Source: an uncultured bacterium (GTDB taxonomy: Bacteria > Verrucomicrobiota > Lentisphaeria > Victivallales > UBA1829). From it: DNA of 56,533 nt. Under the pieces are notes generated by a model. It saw only the letters and a program-made list of their open reading frames with translations. It made no database searches and had not been told where the DNA came from. The stretch's first letter is position 1. Every line of letters begins with the position of its first letter. The DNA is taken from contig URNX01000020.1 in the NCBI GenBank assembly GCA_900549415.1, positions 1-56,533 of the forward strand, read 5' to 3'. A program made the position numbers and the translations under genes. Below, piece after piece: positions 26,697-36,316 of this stretch.

Positions 26697-27578
26697 ATGA
26701 ATTCCAAACATCTCGCCCTTGCACTTGCCGGATTCGCTTTGACGTTTCCGGTTTACTCCGCTGAAAACGTTTTTGAGGGTTTCGGCAAGCCGTGGCAGTT
26801 TTACGGCGGCACAAAATTCTCGGAAAAGAAAGACTCCGTGACCGTTCCGGTGAGGACCGGCGGCATGTATGTTTCCGTGCGCAACCCGCTGACTCCGGGA
26901 GCTTATGCCTGTTCGTTTGAATACAGATTCGCCACCGTTCCCGACGGAAAAGCCGATTTTCAATTTTCCTGTGTGACGGACCGCGGAATCTATGTGAATC
27001 TTACGCCGCGCACGGAGTGGACGGCGATGACCTTCCGCGTCATTCTGACCAAAGAGATGGAAGTCAAGACCGGATTCGGACTCAATTTTGCGCAGCCGAA
27101 TACACTGGAACTGCGCGGCTTCCGTCTGGAACGTCTGAGCGACGATGATTTTGCCAAACTGGAATACCCGTCGAACCGGGATTGCTGGATCAACCGCAGC
27201 ACCGACCGCAGAAAATCGTCGCTTTCAGAAATTGATGCTTCGGATCATGTGCTCGGCGGAAAGGCGGTTCAAGTGAGTGCGTCTCCTGATTTTCCGGCGG
27301 ACGGGCTGCTCAATCTTTCGAGTGTCTCCATGCCGCTTCCGCAGGGGAGAAAATACCGTTTTTCCTATTGGATCAAAGCTGATGGAGAAGGTGCGGTTCG
27401 CGCGGCGGTCGGCGGACGTTATTTCACGGAACGGATGGGGACGGAGTGGAAGAAAGTTGCGGTCGAATTTGAATCTGTCAAAGACAAAAATCCGCTGACG
27501 GGCATTTCCTTTCAGACGCTCGACAGGGGGATCAGGGTTCTTGCGGTCAAAAATGTTGAACTGGAAATGGTGAAATGA
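26697..27578 (+). CDS. Secreted protein with two carbohydrate-binding-like beta-sandwich domains
   Basis: 293 residues with a signal peptide (1-21, ending PVYSA). Two jelly-roll-like segments are visible: about 25-150 (PGAYACSFEYRF, WTAMTFRVILT) and about 165-293. The second ends in a CBM4/9-like pattern (LPQGRKYRFSYWIKADGEGAVRAAV, GTEWKKVAVEFES). No catalytic residues are recognised. It probably binds the glycan attacked by the next gene's product. It starts two bases after the epimerase stop with AAAGGAG. Confidence 0.72.
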   Translation: MNSKHLALALAGFALTFPVYSAENVFEGFGKPWQFYGGTKFSEKKDSVTVPVRTGGMYVSVRNPLTPGAYACSFEYRFATVPDGKADFQFSCVTDRGIYVNLTPRTEWTAMTFRVILTKEMEVKTGFGLNFAQPNTLELRGFRLERLSDDDFAKLEYPSNRDCWINRSTDRRKSSLSEIDASDHVLGGKAVQVSASPDFPADGLLNLSSVSMPLPQGRKYRFSYWIKADGEGAVRAAVGGRYFTERMGTEWKKVAVEFESVKDKNPLTGISFQTLDRGIRVLAVKNVELEMVK

Positions 27579-27579
27579 G

Positions 27580-30513
27580 ATGAAGTTTCTGTTTGCATTG
27601 GCGGCCGGAATCGCGGGAGCGCTCTGCTGCGGAGAAAATCTGCTTCCGAATTCCAGCTTTGAACTTGGAACCGCCGGGTGGGGCGTGATGAACGAAGTTC
27701 CGAAAGAGAACGGAAAGTTTCAGGCGCTGCGGGTGCGGAGCAGCAAAGACTCCGTGCACGGCGCATCGTCGCTGGAACTGCGGAACCCCGATGGCGGGCT
27801 GGTTGTTCTCTGTTCGCCCGCGGTTCCGGTTGCGCCAGGTGAAATGTACACTTTTTCAGTCTGGCTGAAGGCTTCGGTGCCGATGACGGCGGAGCTTTCC
27901 TTCTTTTCCCCGATTGACGGACGCTGGCATGTCGTCAGCCGGAAAGTTCCCGTTTCGAAAGAGTGGAAACGCTGTGAATTTGTCCGGAAGATTCCCGCCG
28001 GTCATCCGGAGGTCGTTGTGCGCGTGCAGTTCCGTTCAGAGGGAACGCTGTTCGCGGATGCGGCACAGCTGGAGGGGGGGGGTTCCGCTTCCGCATACAG
28101 TCCTTCCGCTCCGGTGGAGGCGGCTGTTGAAATGCCGAAAACCTGGTGCACTGCGGGAGAACGGAATGTGACGTTCCGCGCGGTCAATTACGGAACGTCG
28201 GCGGCTGAAATACCGTTTTCCGTCACAGCACGCAACGCTCTGACCGGCTGGAAAACGGAAAAACGGCTTGCCGTGGAGCTCGGCGGCGGAAAAACCGTTG
28301 AGGAGCAGATTCGTCTTCCTCTGCTGAATCGCGGTGCGGTGGAGCTGGGCGCAAAATGGGATTCCGGTCAGGCGATTCCGTTCCGCCTGGCCGTCCTGAA
28401 CGCTCTGCCGCGGGGAAAGTCCGATCCGGAACGGGAGTTCTGCGTTGGCGTCAATGAAACGGGCGTTTTCCGGAATGCCGGAACGGCGCACAATCCGTAT
28501 CAGGCGCTTGGAATTGATTTTGCCGGACATCTGGAGATGCTTCATGCAACGGGCGTTTCCATGATCCGGCTGTTCGAATATGAACTTGGACGTTCATGGG
28601 TGATCAACCCTGAACGCGGAAAATTCAAGTTCGAACAGCTGAACCGTTTTCTTGACGCTGTGGCAAAGAGCGAAATCGTGCCGTACATCTGCATGGACAC
28701 GGAGGCCTTTTCAATCAATCCGGATTCAAAGAATCCGCGTCATGTCGCCGTTCGGAACTGGTTCATGGCGCGGGACGGCAAACGGGAAAAACCGCTGAAC
28801 GGCATGAAAAATGCAATCCCCGTCTCTCCGCTCATGGCGGACTGGAACGCGTACATTCGCGCATTCGTTGAAAATGCGCGCGGGCGGGTCAGGTATTACG
28901 AGATTATGAACGAGCCGAATCTGCGTATGACCGCCGCAAAGTATTCCTCCTATCTGGAGACGGCGTACCGCACGGCAAAACAGGCGGATCCGCAGTGCCG
29001 GATTGTCGGAATCTGTTCAACGGAGGACTACGGCGCGGAAGCGGACGCTTTCACGGCGAATGCGGCGAAGATTGGAGCGTTTGCGTTTCTGGACGCCTTC
29101 TCGTTTCATCCGTACCAGGCCGCACTGGATTCATCGGCGGTTCCGGCAGACCGGCTGCTGGATAAATTAAACGCTTTGCGCACGAAATACCGTCCGGAAG
29201 TACAACTCTGGAATTCGGAACTCTTCTACATCCATTCCGTGGAGGATGCGAAAAAACACCGGCGGACCGATCCGCAGTTTCTGCGTCCGGAAAATCTGAC
29301 GCGCCGTTATGTGATCGACTTCGGGGAAGGGGTGCGGGTTTCAACGCCTCTGCATGTCTGGCAGCTGTTTGAAAAACATTCGGCGCGGATGTTTGCGGAT
29401 CCGACCCGTTTCGGTCAGAAGGCGGTTCCAAACGCATCGGCGGCTGCACAGAATGCGTTCGTGTATTTCCTGCACGGTGCAAAACCGCTTGGCCGGCTTG
29501 AACTTCCTGCCGGAGTGAACGGTTACCTGTTTCGCACGGCTGACGGACGCGAGACCGCCGTTGTGTGGGCGGTGGAGAACAGCCGCGGATTTTTCCTTTC
29601 CCTTCCGGCGGAGCTCAAAGTGTTTGACCTGTTCGGAAATCCTCTGGAAAACGTTTCGAAACTCCTGCTGGATGAACGGCCGGTTTATCTGACCGGAAAG
29701 AATCTGAAAGGTTTTTTGACCGCCTCCGCATTTCAGCCTCAGGAGGTGATTGCGGTTACGGGGGCGCGCTTCCGTCAGACAGGTGAACTGGCTGTTGAGT
29801 TTCAGAACCGGACCGCGAATGCGGTTCCGCTGGTCGCGCGCCTGAAGGACGGCGGGGAAATCCGGAAGTGCACGGTTCCTGCGGACGGTCGGGCGTCGGT
29901 TCGTTTTCATACGGAAAATCCGGCTCCGGAACTTCTCTGGTTTGACGGGAGCCGTCAGAAAAAACGGAGACTGAATCCGGTTTCCGTCCGGAAAACAATG
30001 TTCAGCGGAGAAAAAGTGCGTGTCGGCGAGGCGCTTGAGTTTAGCGCGGAGATGACGCCGGAGTTCCTTTCCGTCACGTTTTCCGTAAAGGATCGCAGGC
30101 GCGGGGAGCGGATTCCCGGGCAGCCGTGGACGGGCGACTGTCTGGAGCTGTTTCTGGATACCGCGCCGGAGTCCGGCTTGGATCGGCATCTGCCCGGCGC
30201 GTCCGTGTACCGTCTTTTCGTCGTTCCGGTTTCGGCGAACGGTCTTCCGGCGGAACTCAGCGGAAGCCCGAATCTGGATTGCGGGAAAATCCGCTGGTCT
30301 TTGAAAGAAAACGGCGCGGATTACAGCGGAAAAATCGAAATTCCGTGGGAGGCGATCGGCTGTTCCGGTCCGCGCGAACTCGGGTTTGATATTATTGCGG
30401 ACGACGCGGAGGGAACAAAGCGTCTTGCATATCATGCCTGGGCGGGCGATGACCGCAACCACGCTTCTCGCTTCCAGTTCGGACGGATTTTCATGGAAAG
30501 CCGGCAGAAATGA
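27580..30513 (+). CDS. Secreted clan GH-A (GH39-like) glycoside hydrolase with CBMs
   Basis: 977 residues. Signal peptide about 1-18. CBM4/9-like domain 19-170 (GENLLPNSSFELGTAGW). Linker sandwich 178-275. TIM barrel about 280-640 with candidate acid/base E445 (YEIMNEPN) and nucleophile E547 (LWNSELFY). CBM9-like domain about 800-970 (WTGDCLELFLDTAP, ending SRFQFGRIF). It is a paralogue of the 1156-residue enzyme but lacks that protein's C-terminal CBM. A run of nine G residues (28074-28082) encodes Gly-Gly in the first CBM region. The next gene overlaps by four bases (ATGA). Confidence 0.85.
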   Translation: MKFLFALAAGIAGALCCGENLLPNSSFELGTAGWGVMNEVPKENGKFQALRVRSSKDSVHGASSLELRNPDGGLVVLCSPAVPVAPGEMYTFSVWLKASVPMTAELSFFSPIDGRWHVVSRKVPVSKEWKRCEFVRKIPAGHPEVVVRVQFRSEGTLFADAAQLEGGGSASAYSPSAPVEAAVEMPKTWCTAGERNVTFRAVNYGTSAAEIPFSVTARNALTGWKTEKRLAVELGGGKTVEEQIRLPLLNRGAVELGAKWDSGQAIPFRLAVLNALPRGKSDPEREFCVGVNETGVFRNAGTAHNPYQALGIDFAGHLEMLHATGVSMIRLFEYELGRSWVINPERGKFKFEQLNRFLDAVAKSEIVPYICMDTEAFSINPDSKNPRHVAVRNWFMARDGKREKPLNGMKNAIPVSPLMADWNAYIRAFVENARGRVRYYEIMNEPNLRMTAAKYSSYLETAYRTAKQADPQCRIVGICSTEDYGAEADAFTANAAKIGAFAFLDAFSFHPYQAALDSSAVPADRLLDKLNALRTKYRPEVQLWNSELFYIHSVEDAKKHRRTDPQFLRPENLTRRYVIDFGEGVRVSTPLHVWQLFEKHSARMFADPTRFGQKAVPNASAAAQNAFVYFLHGAKPLGRLELPAGVNGYLFRTADGRETAVVWAVENSRGFFLSLPAELKVFDLFGNPLENVSKLLLDERPVYLTGKNLKGFLTASAFQPQEVIAVTGARFRQTGELAVEFQNRTANAVPLVARLKDGGEIRKCTVPADGRASVRFHTENPAPELLWFDGSRQKKRRLNPVSVRKTMFSGEKVRVGEALEFSAEMTPEFLSVTFSVKDRRRGERIPGQPWTGDCLELFLDTAPESGLDRHLPGASVYRLFVVPVSANGLPAELSGSPNLDCGKIRWSLKENGADYSGKIEIPWEAIGCSGPRELGFDIIADDAEGTKRLAYHAWAGDDRNHASRFQFGRIFMESRQK

Positions 30514-31217
30514 ATATGCATGTTCTTTTTGACATTGACGACACGCTGACCAAGTACGGTTCTCATGCGATGGACCGTCTGTTTGCCGGAAATTTTCTGT
30601 TTCCCGTGATCGCGGATCTCGCGGAGGCGCATGGCATGGAACGCGCGGAGGCGGAACGGCGGATTCATGCGGAACTTGACGTCAACCGTTTCTGGGATTA
30701 TCCGGATTTCTCCCGTGCGCTCGGACTTTCCTGGGAGGAGACTCTTCCGTCACTTCGCCGCTGGCATAGCGAAAACCTCCATGCTCTTCCGGATTCGGTC
30801 CGTCTGGTGCGCCGCCTGCGGAAACTCGGGATTCCTGTTTCGGTCATCAGCAACAATCCGCGTCAGGGCTGTCTGCTGAAGCTGGAAATCTGCGGTCTTG
30901 CCGATCCGGGAAAGAACAGCTCGGTGTTCCGCAACATCTTTTCGACGGACCTTATGAAGGGATGCAAGGGGGATGAAGGAAGCTGGAACCGCACGGTTTC
31001 CGTTTTGCGTTCACAGGGAGATGAAACGCCGGTTATGGTTGGAGACAATTTTCTTGAGGACGGTGTTCTTGCTCTTCGAGCCGGTGTTGCACATTCGTTC
31101 ATTCTGAACCGGCGGAACCGGACGGATTTTGAGTCGATTCCGGGCATCCGCATTGTGCCTGATGCGGATGCCGTCAACTTGAATGAACTGCCGGGTTCGT
31201 TTATAACGGCGTCTTAG
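30510..31217 (+). CDS. HAD-superfamily phosphatase
   Basis: 235 residues. Motif I is LFDIDDTLT with nucleophile Asp8 and Asp10. Motif II is VSVISNNP (Ser/Asn), and the late motif MVGDNFLEDGVLALRAG supplies the acidic metal ligands. A helical cap lies between motifs I and II, as in beta-phosphoglucomutase/phosphoglycolate-type HADs. The substrate is probably a small phospho-metabolite, perhaps a sugar phosphate from this operon. Its ATG overlaps the GH stop, and its stop overlaps the convergent LacI stop by four bases. Confidence 0.85.
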   Translation: MNMHVLFDIDDTLTKYGSHAMDRLFAGNFLFPVIADLAEAHGMERAEAERRIHAELDVNRFWDYPDFSRALGLSWEETLPSLRRWHSENLHALPDSVRLVRRLRKLGIPVSVISNNPRQGCLLKLEICGLADPGKNSSVFRNIFSTDLMKGCKGDEGSWNRTVSVLRSQGDETPVMVGDNFLEDGVLALRAGVAHSFILNRRNRTDFESIPGIRIVPDADAVNLNELPGSFITAS

Positions 31218-32152
31218 AATCGGAGAAATTCCGCGGGGGGGATCGTGATGATCCGGGCGGGTTCGTCTGTTCCGGAAAGCTGATGAATCACCAGTTCCGC
31301 TGCCGTTTCCGCAATTTTCCGGAAGTCCTGAATGCAGAGAAAAACAGGTCCGAGCTTTTCACGGTTCTCCGGAAGCAGACGGTCGAACGCCGCGGTGATG
31401 AAGCCTTCCGGAAGATCCGGAAGAATCTGCGATACAACAGTCGCATTGTTTGAGAAGACCGCCGGTTTGCGTATTCCCCGTTTGAGAAAGCGCGGAATAT
31501 CCTCTTCTGTAAACGGAATTCCGCGCCGCGTCAGCTCATCAATCAGATGCTCGCGGCGGCTGCGGGAAACCGTGTTGAAATCCGGGAACAGGAGAATCGC
31601 GCCGTCCGCTCCCGCCTCAAGCGCACGGTCGCAAAGTCCGCGCATGGCGATCGTGTTGTCCGTGGTGACGGTCGGGTACGGGAATTCCGGGAACCAGCGG
31701 TCGAGGAAGACAAGCGGACACGGAATATGTTCAAACAGCTGGCGGATCTGCGGAGTGAGGCAGTTGTCGCTCGTTGCGAATATGATTGCCGCATCGCAGA
31801 TTTTCTGGGTGAGTTTTTCCAGTCTGTCGGCAAAAAGACGGCTCTGGTCGGGCGCGTATGACAGAATGAGGAGCGTGTAGCCGGCGCGGGAAAAAAGCTC
31901 GTTGAGCCTTACCGCCGCTTCGCGCTCCATGTTGTATTCGAGAGAACCCATGAGCAGGGCGATCATCCGGGTCCTGCCGTCCGCAAGATTGCGGGCGTTG
32001 AGATTCGGGATGTAGCCGTACTGCGCCGCAAGCTCCGTCACCCGGTCGCGCGTGCTCTGCCGGACCCGCGGGTCGCCGCGCAAAGCACGCGAAACGGTGG
32101 ACGGGTTCACGCCCGCAATTTTTGCAAGATCATGAATCGTGACATTGTTCAT
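31214..32152 (-). CDS. LacI family transcriptional repressor
   Basis: 312 residues. Helix-turn-helix at 3-25 (VTIHDLAKIAGVNPSTVSRALRG), hinge (NLNARNLADGRTRMIALLM), then a periplasmic-binding-protein fold sensor. Its start overlaps the alpha-mannosidase stop by four bases, so it is coupled to that gene. A classic LacI-type dyad sits in the mannosidase promoter (35252-35265), making autoregulation of this two-gene operon the simplest model. The inducer is probably a mannose-containing saccharide, by context only. Confidence 0.92.
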   Translation of the reverse strand: MNNVTIHDLAKIAGVNPSTVSRALRGDPRVRQSTRDRVTELAAQYGYIPNLNARNLADGRTRMIALLMGSLEYNMEREAAVRLNELFSRAGYTLLILSYAPDQSRLFADRLEKLTQKICDAAIIFATSDNCLTPQIRQLFEHIPCPLVFLDRWFPEFPYPTVTTDNTIAMRGLCDRALEAGADGAILLFPDFNTVSRSRREHLIDELTRRGIPFTEEDIPRFLKRGIRKPAVFSNNATVVSQILPDLPEGFITAAFDRLLPENREKLGPVFLCIQDFRKIAETAAELVIHQLSGTDEPARIITIPPAEFLRF

Positions 32153-35100
32153 TTGAGTTTCAGCGTCCGGATTTCAAACGGCTTCAGCGTCAGTTCGATT
32201 TTCCCGTTCGTTGCGAGATGCGCGGCGCCGTCGGTCCATTCGAGCAGATCGGTTTCCACCGCCCGTTCGGCGTTGCGCAGAGAGAGGATCGCTTTCGAAT
32301 CCGCTCCCTTCGTTTCGACGAGACGGACGACGAGGCAGTTCTCTTTTTCCGCTTTTTTGAGAACTTCGAGCGAGACGGCGTCCGATTCGACTGCGACCGG
32401 CGGCTGAACATCTGCCGCCATGCCGTCGAATATGCGCGGCGGGCGGTTCAGGAGCGCGGCTTCGCGCATGACATTGGAATGAATGAGCGAACCTTCGTGC
32501 GGAAGGAGCGAGTAGGTGAACTCGTGGTCTCCGATATCCGCGGTCGGGTCGGGCTCTTTCGGCGAACGCAGCAGGGCGAGATCGAGCACGCTCTCTTTGA
32601 CCTTGCAGCCGTACTTGCAGTCGTTGAGAAGCGCGACGCCGTGCGAGTCGTCGGAAATGTCTGCATAGCGCTGGCAGACGGTTTCGAACTGCGCCATGTC
32701 GCGGCTGGTGTTTTCGTGCATCGTCCGGCGGATGCAGCCGTACTGAATGTCGAACGAGGCCTCGTCCGCGAAAATGTTGACCGGAAACGCCGTGCGGAGC
32801 ATCTTGTGCGATTCGTTCCAGTCAACCTGCGTTCTGAAGTCCAGACGTGTTCCCTCCGATTCCAGAACAACGGTCTGCCGGATGACGGAATTTGAAATCT
32901 TGAGTTCAAATTCAAGCGCGGAGCGGAGCCCTCCCGCGAGGATTTTATGTGCGCGGATCGGAACCGGATGCTGCGCCTTCTGGCGCGGATAGTAGACGTC
33001 GATGTCCCATGCATCGTAATCCAGCGGATTGTCAACATAGAACGAGAAGACGTTTCCGCTTTCACCGGGTTTGAGGATGGAGCTTCCCGTGAGCTTGTCG
33101 GTCGCTTCGATCAGCCGGGCATCCGGCGAGAAGACGTAGCGGACATTTTGATTTTCGAGCACAAGATCATCGGATTCGGTCTCCGCCGGAAGCTCCGCTT
33201 TTGCACCTTTGCGGAGTACGGTGAATGAGAGTTCCGGCAGATGAACGCGGACTGTTGTGCGTCCGTTTTCATGCTGAACGGGAAGTTCGTTTCCGGCGGC
33301 GTCGAGCACGCGGAAGCCGTTCCAGGTTTCGGGAAGCTCAACAAGAGCCGTGACGCCGCAGGAGAGCGAGTTGAGAATGGTCGCGGAGCCGTCGACTTTC
33401 GGGAAGAGTTCATCTGTGGCGCGCTTCATCAGCGATTCGCAGAGAACGAGAATTTCCGCATGCTGCTTCTGCGTTGTCTCGTAAACCATTCCGATGGAGG
33501 AGCCGGGAATGATGTCATGGAACTGATTGAGCAGCAGAAGTTTCCATGCACGGTCGAGCTCCTTTGCCGGGTAATGCGCGGCGGGGAGCATGGAGCAGAG
33601 AAATTCGGTCTGCGCGAGCATCTGTTCGCATTTCCGGTTTCCGCGTTTGGTTCGCGCCTGCGTGGTGAGCGTGCCGCGGTGAAGCTCCAGATAGAGCTCG
33701 CCTTTCCAGACGGGCAGTTCGGCGCGTTTTTCATTGATGATTTCAAAGAAACGATCCGCCCGGCCGAACTTGTAATGCGGACAGCCGTCGAGAGCGGCGA
33801 GACGTTTTCCGCGTTCGATGTATTCAGGGGCGGGACCGCCTCCGCCGTCGCCGATGCCGTAAAGACTCATGAAGTCGGAGAGCGTGTCGCCCTCGGTGTA
33901 GCGCGTCTGCGCCTCCATCAGCTGCTGCGGGCGGACTGCGGAATTGTAGGTGTCTTCGGGCGGGAAGTGGGTCAGAACTTCACTGTTGTCGATCCCTTTC
34001 CAGAGAAACGACTGGTACGGGAAGCGGTTGAACTGGCACCAGGAGAGTTTCTGGGTGAGAAAGTATTCGCATCCGGCTTTCCGGATGATCTGGGGGAGGG
34101 CGGCGGAGTAGCCGAAAACATCGGGAATCCAGAGATTTCTGACGTCAACCCCGAATTCATCTTTAAAGAAGTTCTTGCCGTGGAGGAACTGGCGGATCAT
34201 GGATTCTCCGCTGATGAGGTTGCAGTCCGCTTCAACCCACATTCCGCCCTGAATTTCCCAGCGTCCGGCGGCGACGGCCTGTTTGATTTTTTCGTAAAGA
34301 GCCGGATAGTGCTCTTTGACGAATGCGTAATGCTGAGCCGAGGATGCCCCGAAGATATACTCCGGAAATTCTTCGATGAGTGCGATTTGGGAGCTGAAAG
34401 TGCGTGCGCACTTGCGGATGCTTTCGCGGACGGGCCAGAGCCAGCCGGTGTCGATATGAGCGTGTCCGACTCCGTGCGCCGTCATCATGGAGCCGGACGG
34501 AGCAACCCGGAAAATCTTCTGCAGGACTTCACGCGCCGCGGCGGCGTTTGCGGGAGTTTCGTTGCAGACGTCCGCCGCCTTGCTGATGACGGAGAGGAAG
34601 CGGCTGATGCGGAAATCCCCCTGCGGAAGCCCTTCCACGAGCGAGATCAGCACTTCCAGATCGAGATAGAGATTCCAGACTTCGCGGTCGAATACGGCGA
34701 GGTCGCAGTTGATGAGCGTTCCGGTGAAACTTTTGCGCGGGTGATCGAAACTGATTTCGCGTGTCTCTTCATGAAGGAGCCCGAAGAGCGAATTGGCGGC
34801 TCCTTCAATCCAGAAATCCAGTTTGGTTCCCGGTTTGATTTTTTTGAGCGGATAATTGTTTTTGTAGTAATCGCTGGAGTAGACGGTTCCTCCGGTGAGC
34901 CCGTAAACAGGTGTGCCATCCGCATCGAAGATGAGCGCTTCGCCGCCGATGTTCATGAGCAGAGAGAGTTCGGCTCCCTGAAATTCTTCCGGAACGGTTC
35001 CTGTGACATGGAACCATGCGCTTGACCAGTCGCGTCCCCAGATTTCCCCTTTCCGGATGGGCGCGTATGCAAGGGCGAGGCGATCCTTGAACTCCACCGG

Positions 35101-35220
35101 CTCCGCGGAAGACGCGTATTCGCAGTTGAGTTCGATTGTGCGCGGATAGATTGCGCCTTTCACACGGGCGGCAAATGTTTTTGCCCGTTTCAGATAGAAT
35201 TCAATTTCCCGGGGGAACAT
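32149..35220 (-). CDS. GH38 family alpha-mannosidase
   Basis: 1023 residues from the ATG at 35220, which has AAGGAG upstream; a start 12 codons earlier lacks a ribosome site. No signal peptide, so cytoplasmic. GH38 zinc and catalytic motifs: GHAHIDTGWLWP (His255, Asp257) and WIPDVFGYSAALPQI with nucleophile Asp367. The central three-helix domain includes LLLNQFHDIIPGSSI (His-Asp of the zinc site), followed by large C-terminal beta domains. The closest groups hydrolyse alpha-mannosyl links in oligosaccharides or N-glycan fragments. It forms an operon with the LacI repressor. Confidence 0.95.
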   Translation of the reverse strand: MFPREIEFYLKRAKTFAARVKGAIYPRTIELNCEYASSAEPVEFKDRLALAYAPIRKGEIWGRDWSSAWFHVTGTVPEEFQGAELSLLMNIGGEALIFDADGTPVYGLTGGTVYSSDYYKNNYPLKKIKPGTKLDFWIEGAANSLFGLLHEETREISFDHPRKSFTGTLINCDLAVFDREVWNLYLDLEVLISLVEGLPQGDFRISRFLSVISKAADVCNETPANAAAAREVLQKIFRVAPSGSMMTAHGVGHAHIDTGWLWPVRESIRKCARTFSSQIALIEEFPEYIFGASSAQHYAFVKEHYPALYEKIKQAVAAGRWEIQGGMWVEADCNLISGESMIRQFLHGKNFFKDEFGVDVRNLWIPDVFGYSAALPQIIRKAGCEYFLTQKLSWCQFNRFPYQSFLWKGIDNSEVLTHFPPEDTYNSAVRPQQLMEAQTRYTEGDTLSDFMSLYGIGDGGGGPAPEYIERGKRLAALDGCPHYKFGRADRFFEIINEKRAELPVWKGELYLELHRGTLTTQARTKRGNRKCEQMLAQTEFLCSMLPAAHYPAKELDRAWKLLLLNQFHDIIPGSSIGMVYETTQKQHAEILVLCESLMKRATDELFPKVDGSATILNSLSCGVTALVELPETWNGFRVLDAAGNELPVQHENGRTTVRVHLPELSFTVLRKGAKAELPAETESDDLVLENQNVRYVFSPDARLIEATDKLTGSSILKPGESGNVFSFYVDNPLDYDAWDIDVYYPRQKAQHPVPIRAHKILAGGLRSALEFELKISNSVIRQTVVLESEGTRLDFRTQVDWNESHKMLRTAFPVNIFADEASFDIQYGCIRRTMHENTSRDMAQFETVCQRYADISDDSHGVALLNDCKYGCKVKESVLDLALLRSPKEPDPTADIGDHEFTYSLLPHEGSLIHSNVMREAALLNRPPRIFDGMAADVQPPVAVESDAVSLEVLKKAEKENCLVVRLVETKGADSKAILSLRNAERAVETDLLEWTDGAAHLATNGKIELTLKPFEIRTLKLK

Positions 35221-35247
35221 CTCAATCTCCTTTTTATTGTTTTTTAT

Positions 35248-35275
35248 AAAATACAACCGGTTGCAAAAAAATCAA
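35248..35275 (-). promoter_or_regulatory. Candidate promoter of the GH38-lacI operon
   Basis: Minus-strand TTGATT (35270-35275), 16-bp spacer, TATTTT (35248-35253). The spacer is almost filled by a LacI-type dyad. Confidence 0.5.
35252..35265 (-). promoter_or_regulatory. LacI-family operator in the GH38-lacI promoter
   Basis: TACAACCGGTTGCA has perfect CAACC/GGTTG arms around a central CG, the hallmark of LacI/GalR operators. It lies between the -35 and -10 boxes, so binding would exclude RNA polymerase. Confidence 0.6.
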
Positions 35276-35307
35276 GAGGCAATAAAGAAAAAATGAATTG
35301 CAGATTT

Positions 35308-36216
35308 TCAGGCGAACAGCGCATCGCGGTTTCTGTTTTCGCCGTTTTTGCGGTAGGAGTCCGGAGTTGTTCCGTAGGTTTTCCGGAAGACGCGGCAGAA
35401 ATGGCTTGCGTCGGTGAATCCGGCGAGCTCTGCAATGCCGTCGAGCTTCATATTGGTGCATTCGAGCAGATGTTTTGCATAAAGAATGCGCTGTTCCATG
35501 AGGAACTTTCCCGGAGTCTGGCCGCATTGTTTCCGGAAATAATCCTGGAAATATTTTTCCGACAGATTGAAATGCGCCGCCAGAGTCCGGACGTCTGCAG
35601 TCTGAATGTGATTCCGAACCCAGCGTGCGGCTTCGCGCGTGAGTTCTGCATTGCGGTCGTTGTTTTCCGCGGATTCCAGTTCATTCTGCAGTTCCAGAAG
35701 AATTGCGCAGGCGGTTTTCTTGATGTCGCAGGCAGTCAGATTGTGATGCAGAGCCAAACGGAACAGATGCTGGAATTCCGCGACGCATGCGGAGTTTCTG
35801 CGGAGCAGACGGACCGGCTCTCCCTGCGCGATTTTTTCAAAGATCCGCTTCGCGAGTTCGCCGCGGAAACTGATGTAGATGTAGCTCCAGTAATGGTTGT
35901 CCGGAGTGTAGAATTCAAATTCGTCTTTGTGGGTGATGAAGAAGCAGCGTTCCGGCGGGAGCGCATACTCGGCGCAGCTTCCGTCGGGACGTCTGTAGCG
36001 GATTTTCGCCGTTCCCTCCTGTGAATACTGGAGGATGTAGAATTCGCTGGAAAAATTGCGCATGTCCCAGTGGGAAAAATGATAGCGTTCCCCCTCCATG
36101 ATCCGGCGGTCTCCGGCGGTGGTGATGATCGCCGGAAAATCGTCGTGTCCGGATGTTTCCCGGAAGTCTATCCAGATGTTGGAACCGTCAAATCCGTCTT
36201 CATAAATGCTCTGCAT
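35308..36216 (-). CDS. AraC family transcriptional regulator
   Basis: 302 residues. N-terminal ligand domain with RYHFSHWDMRNFSSEFYILQYSQEG and a cupin-like core. C-terminal AraC domain (about 195-290) with VRTLAAHFNLSEKYFQDYFRKQCGQTP and LDGIAELAGFTDASHFCRVFRKTYGTTP. It is divergent from the GH31 gene and upstream of the GH38-lacI operon, so it may control either. It has its own promoter. Confidence 0.9.
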   Translation of the reverse strand: MQSIYEDGFDGSNIWIDFRETSGHDDFPAIITTAGDRRIMEGERYHFSHWDMRNFSSEFYILQYSQEGTAKIRYRRPDGSCAEYALPPERCFFITHKDEFEFYTPDNHYWSYIYISFRGELAKRIFEKIAQGEPVRLLRRNSACVAEFQHLFRLALHHNLTACDIKKTACAILLELQNELESAENNDRNAELTREAARWVRNHIQTADVRTLAAHFNLSEKYFQDYFRKQCGQTPGKFLMEQRILYAKHLLECTNMKLDGIAELAGFTDASHFCRVFRKTYGTTPDSYRKNGENRNRDALFA

Positions 36217-36243
36217 GCAGCCTTCTCCAGTTGTATGACAGGT

Positions 36244-36271
36244 AAAATATCGCCGGAACGGGAAAAGTCAA
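36244..36271 (-). promoter_or_regulatory. Candidate promoter of the 35308 AraC gene
   Basis: Minus-strand TTGACT (36266-36271), 16-bp spacer, TATTTT (36244-36249), in the divergent AraC/GH31 intergenic region. Confidence 0.5.
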
Positions 36272-36316
36272 CCCTTGAAATCATACTTTCATGCCATACG
36301 CAGTACTTTTTTACGA

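Noticed and set aside
33241..35025. 594-codon frame antisense to the GH38 gene
   Set aside because: Shadow of alpha-mannosidase, no domain seen.
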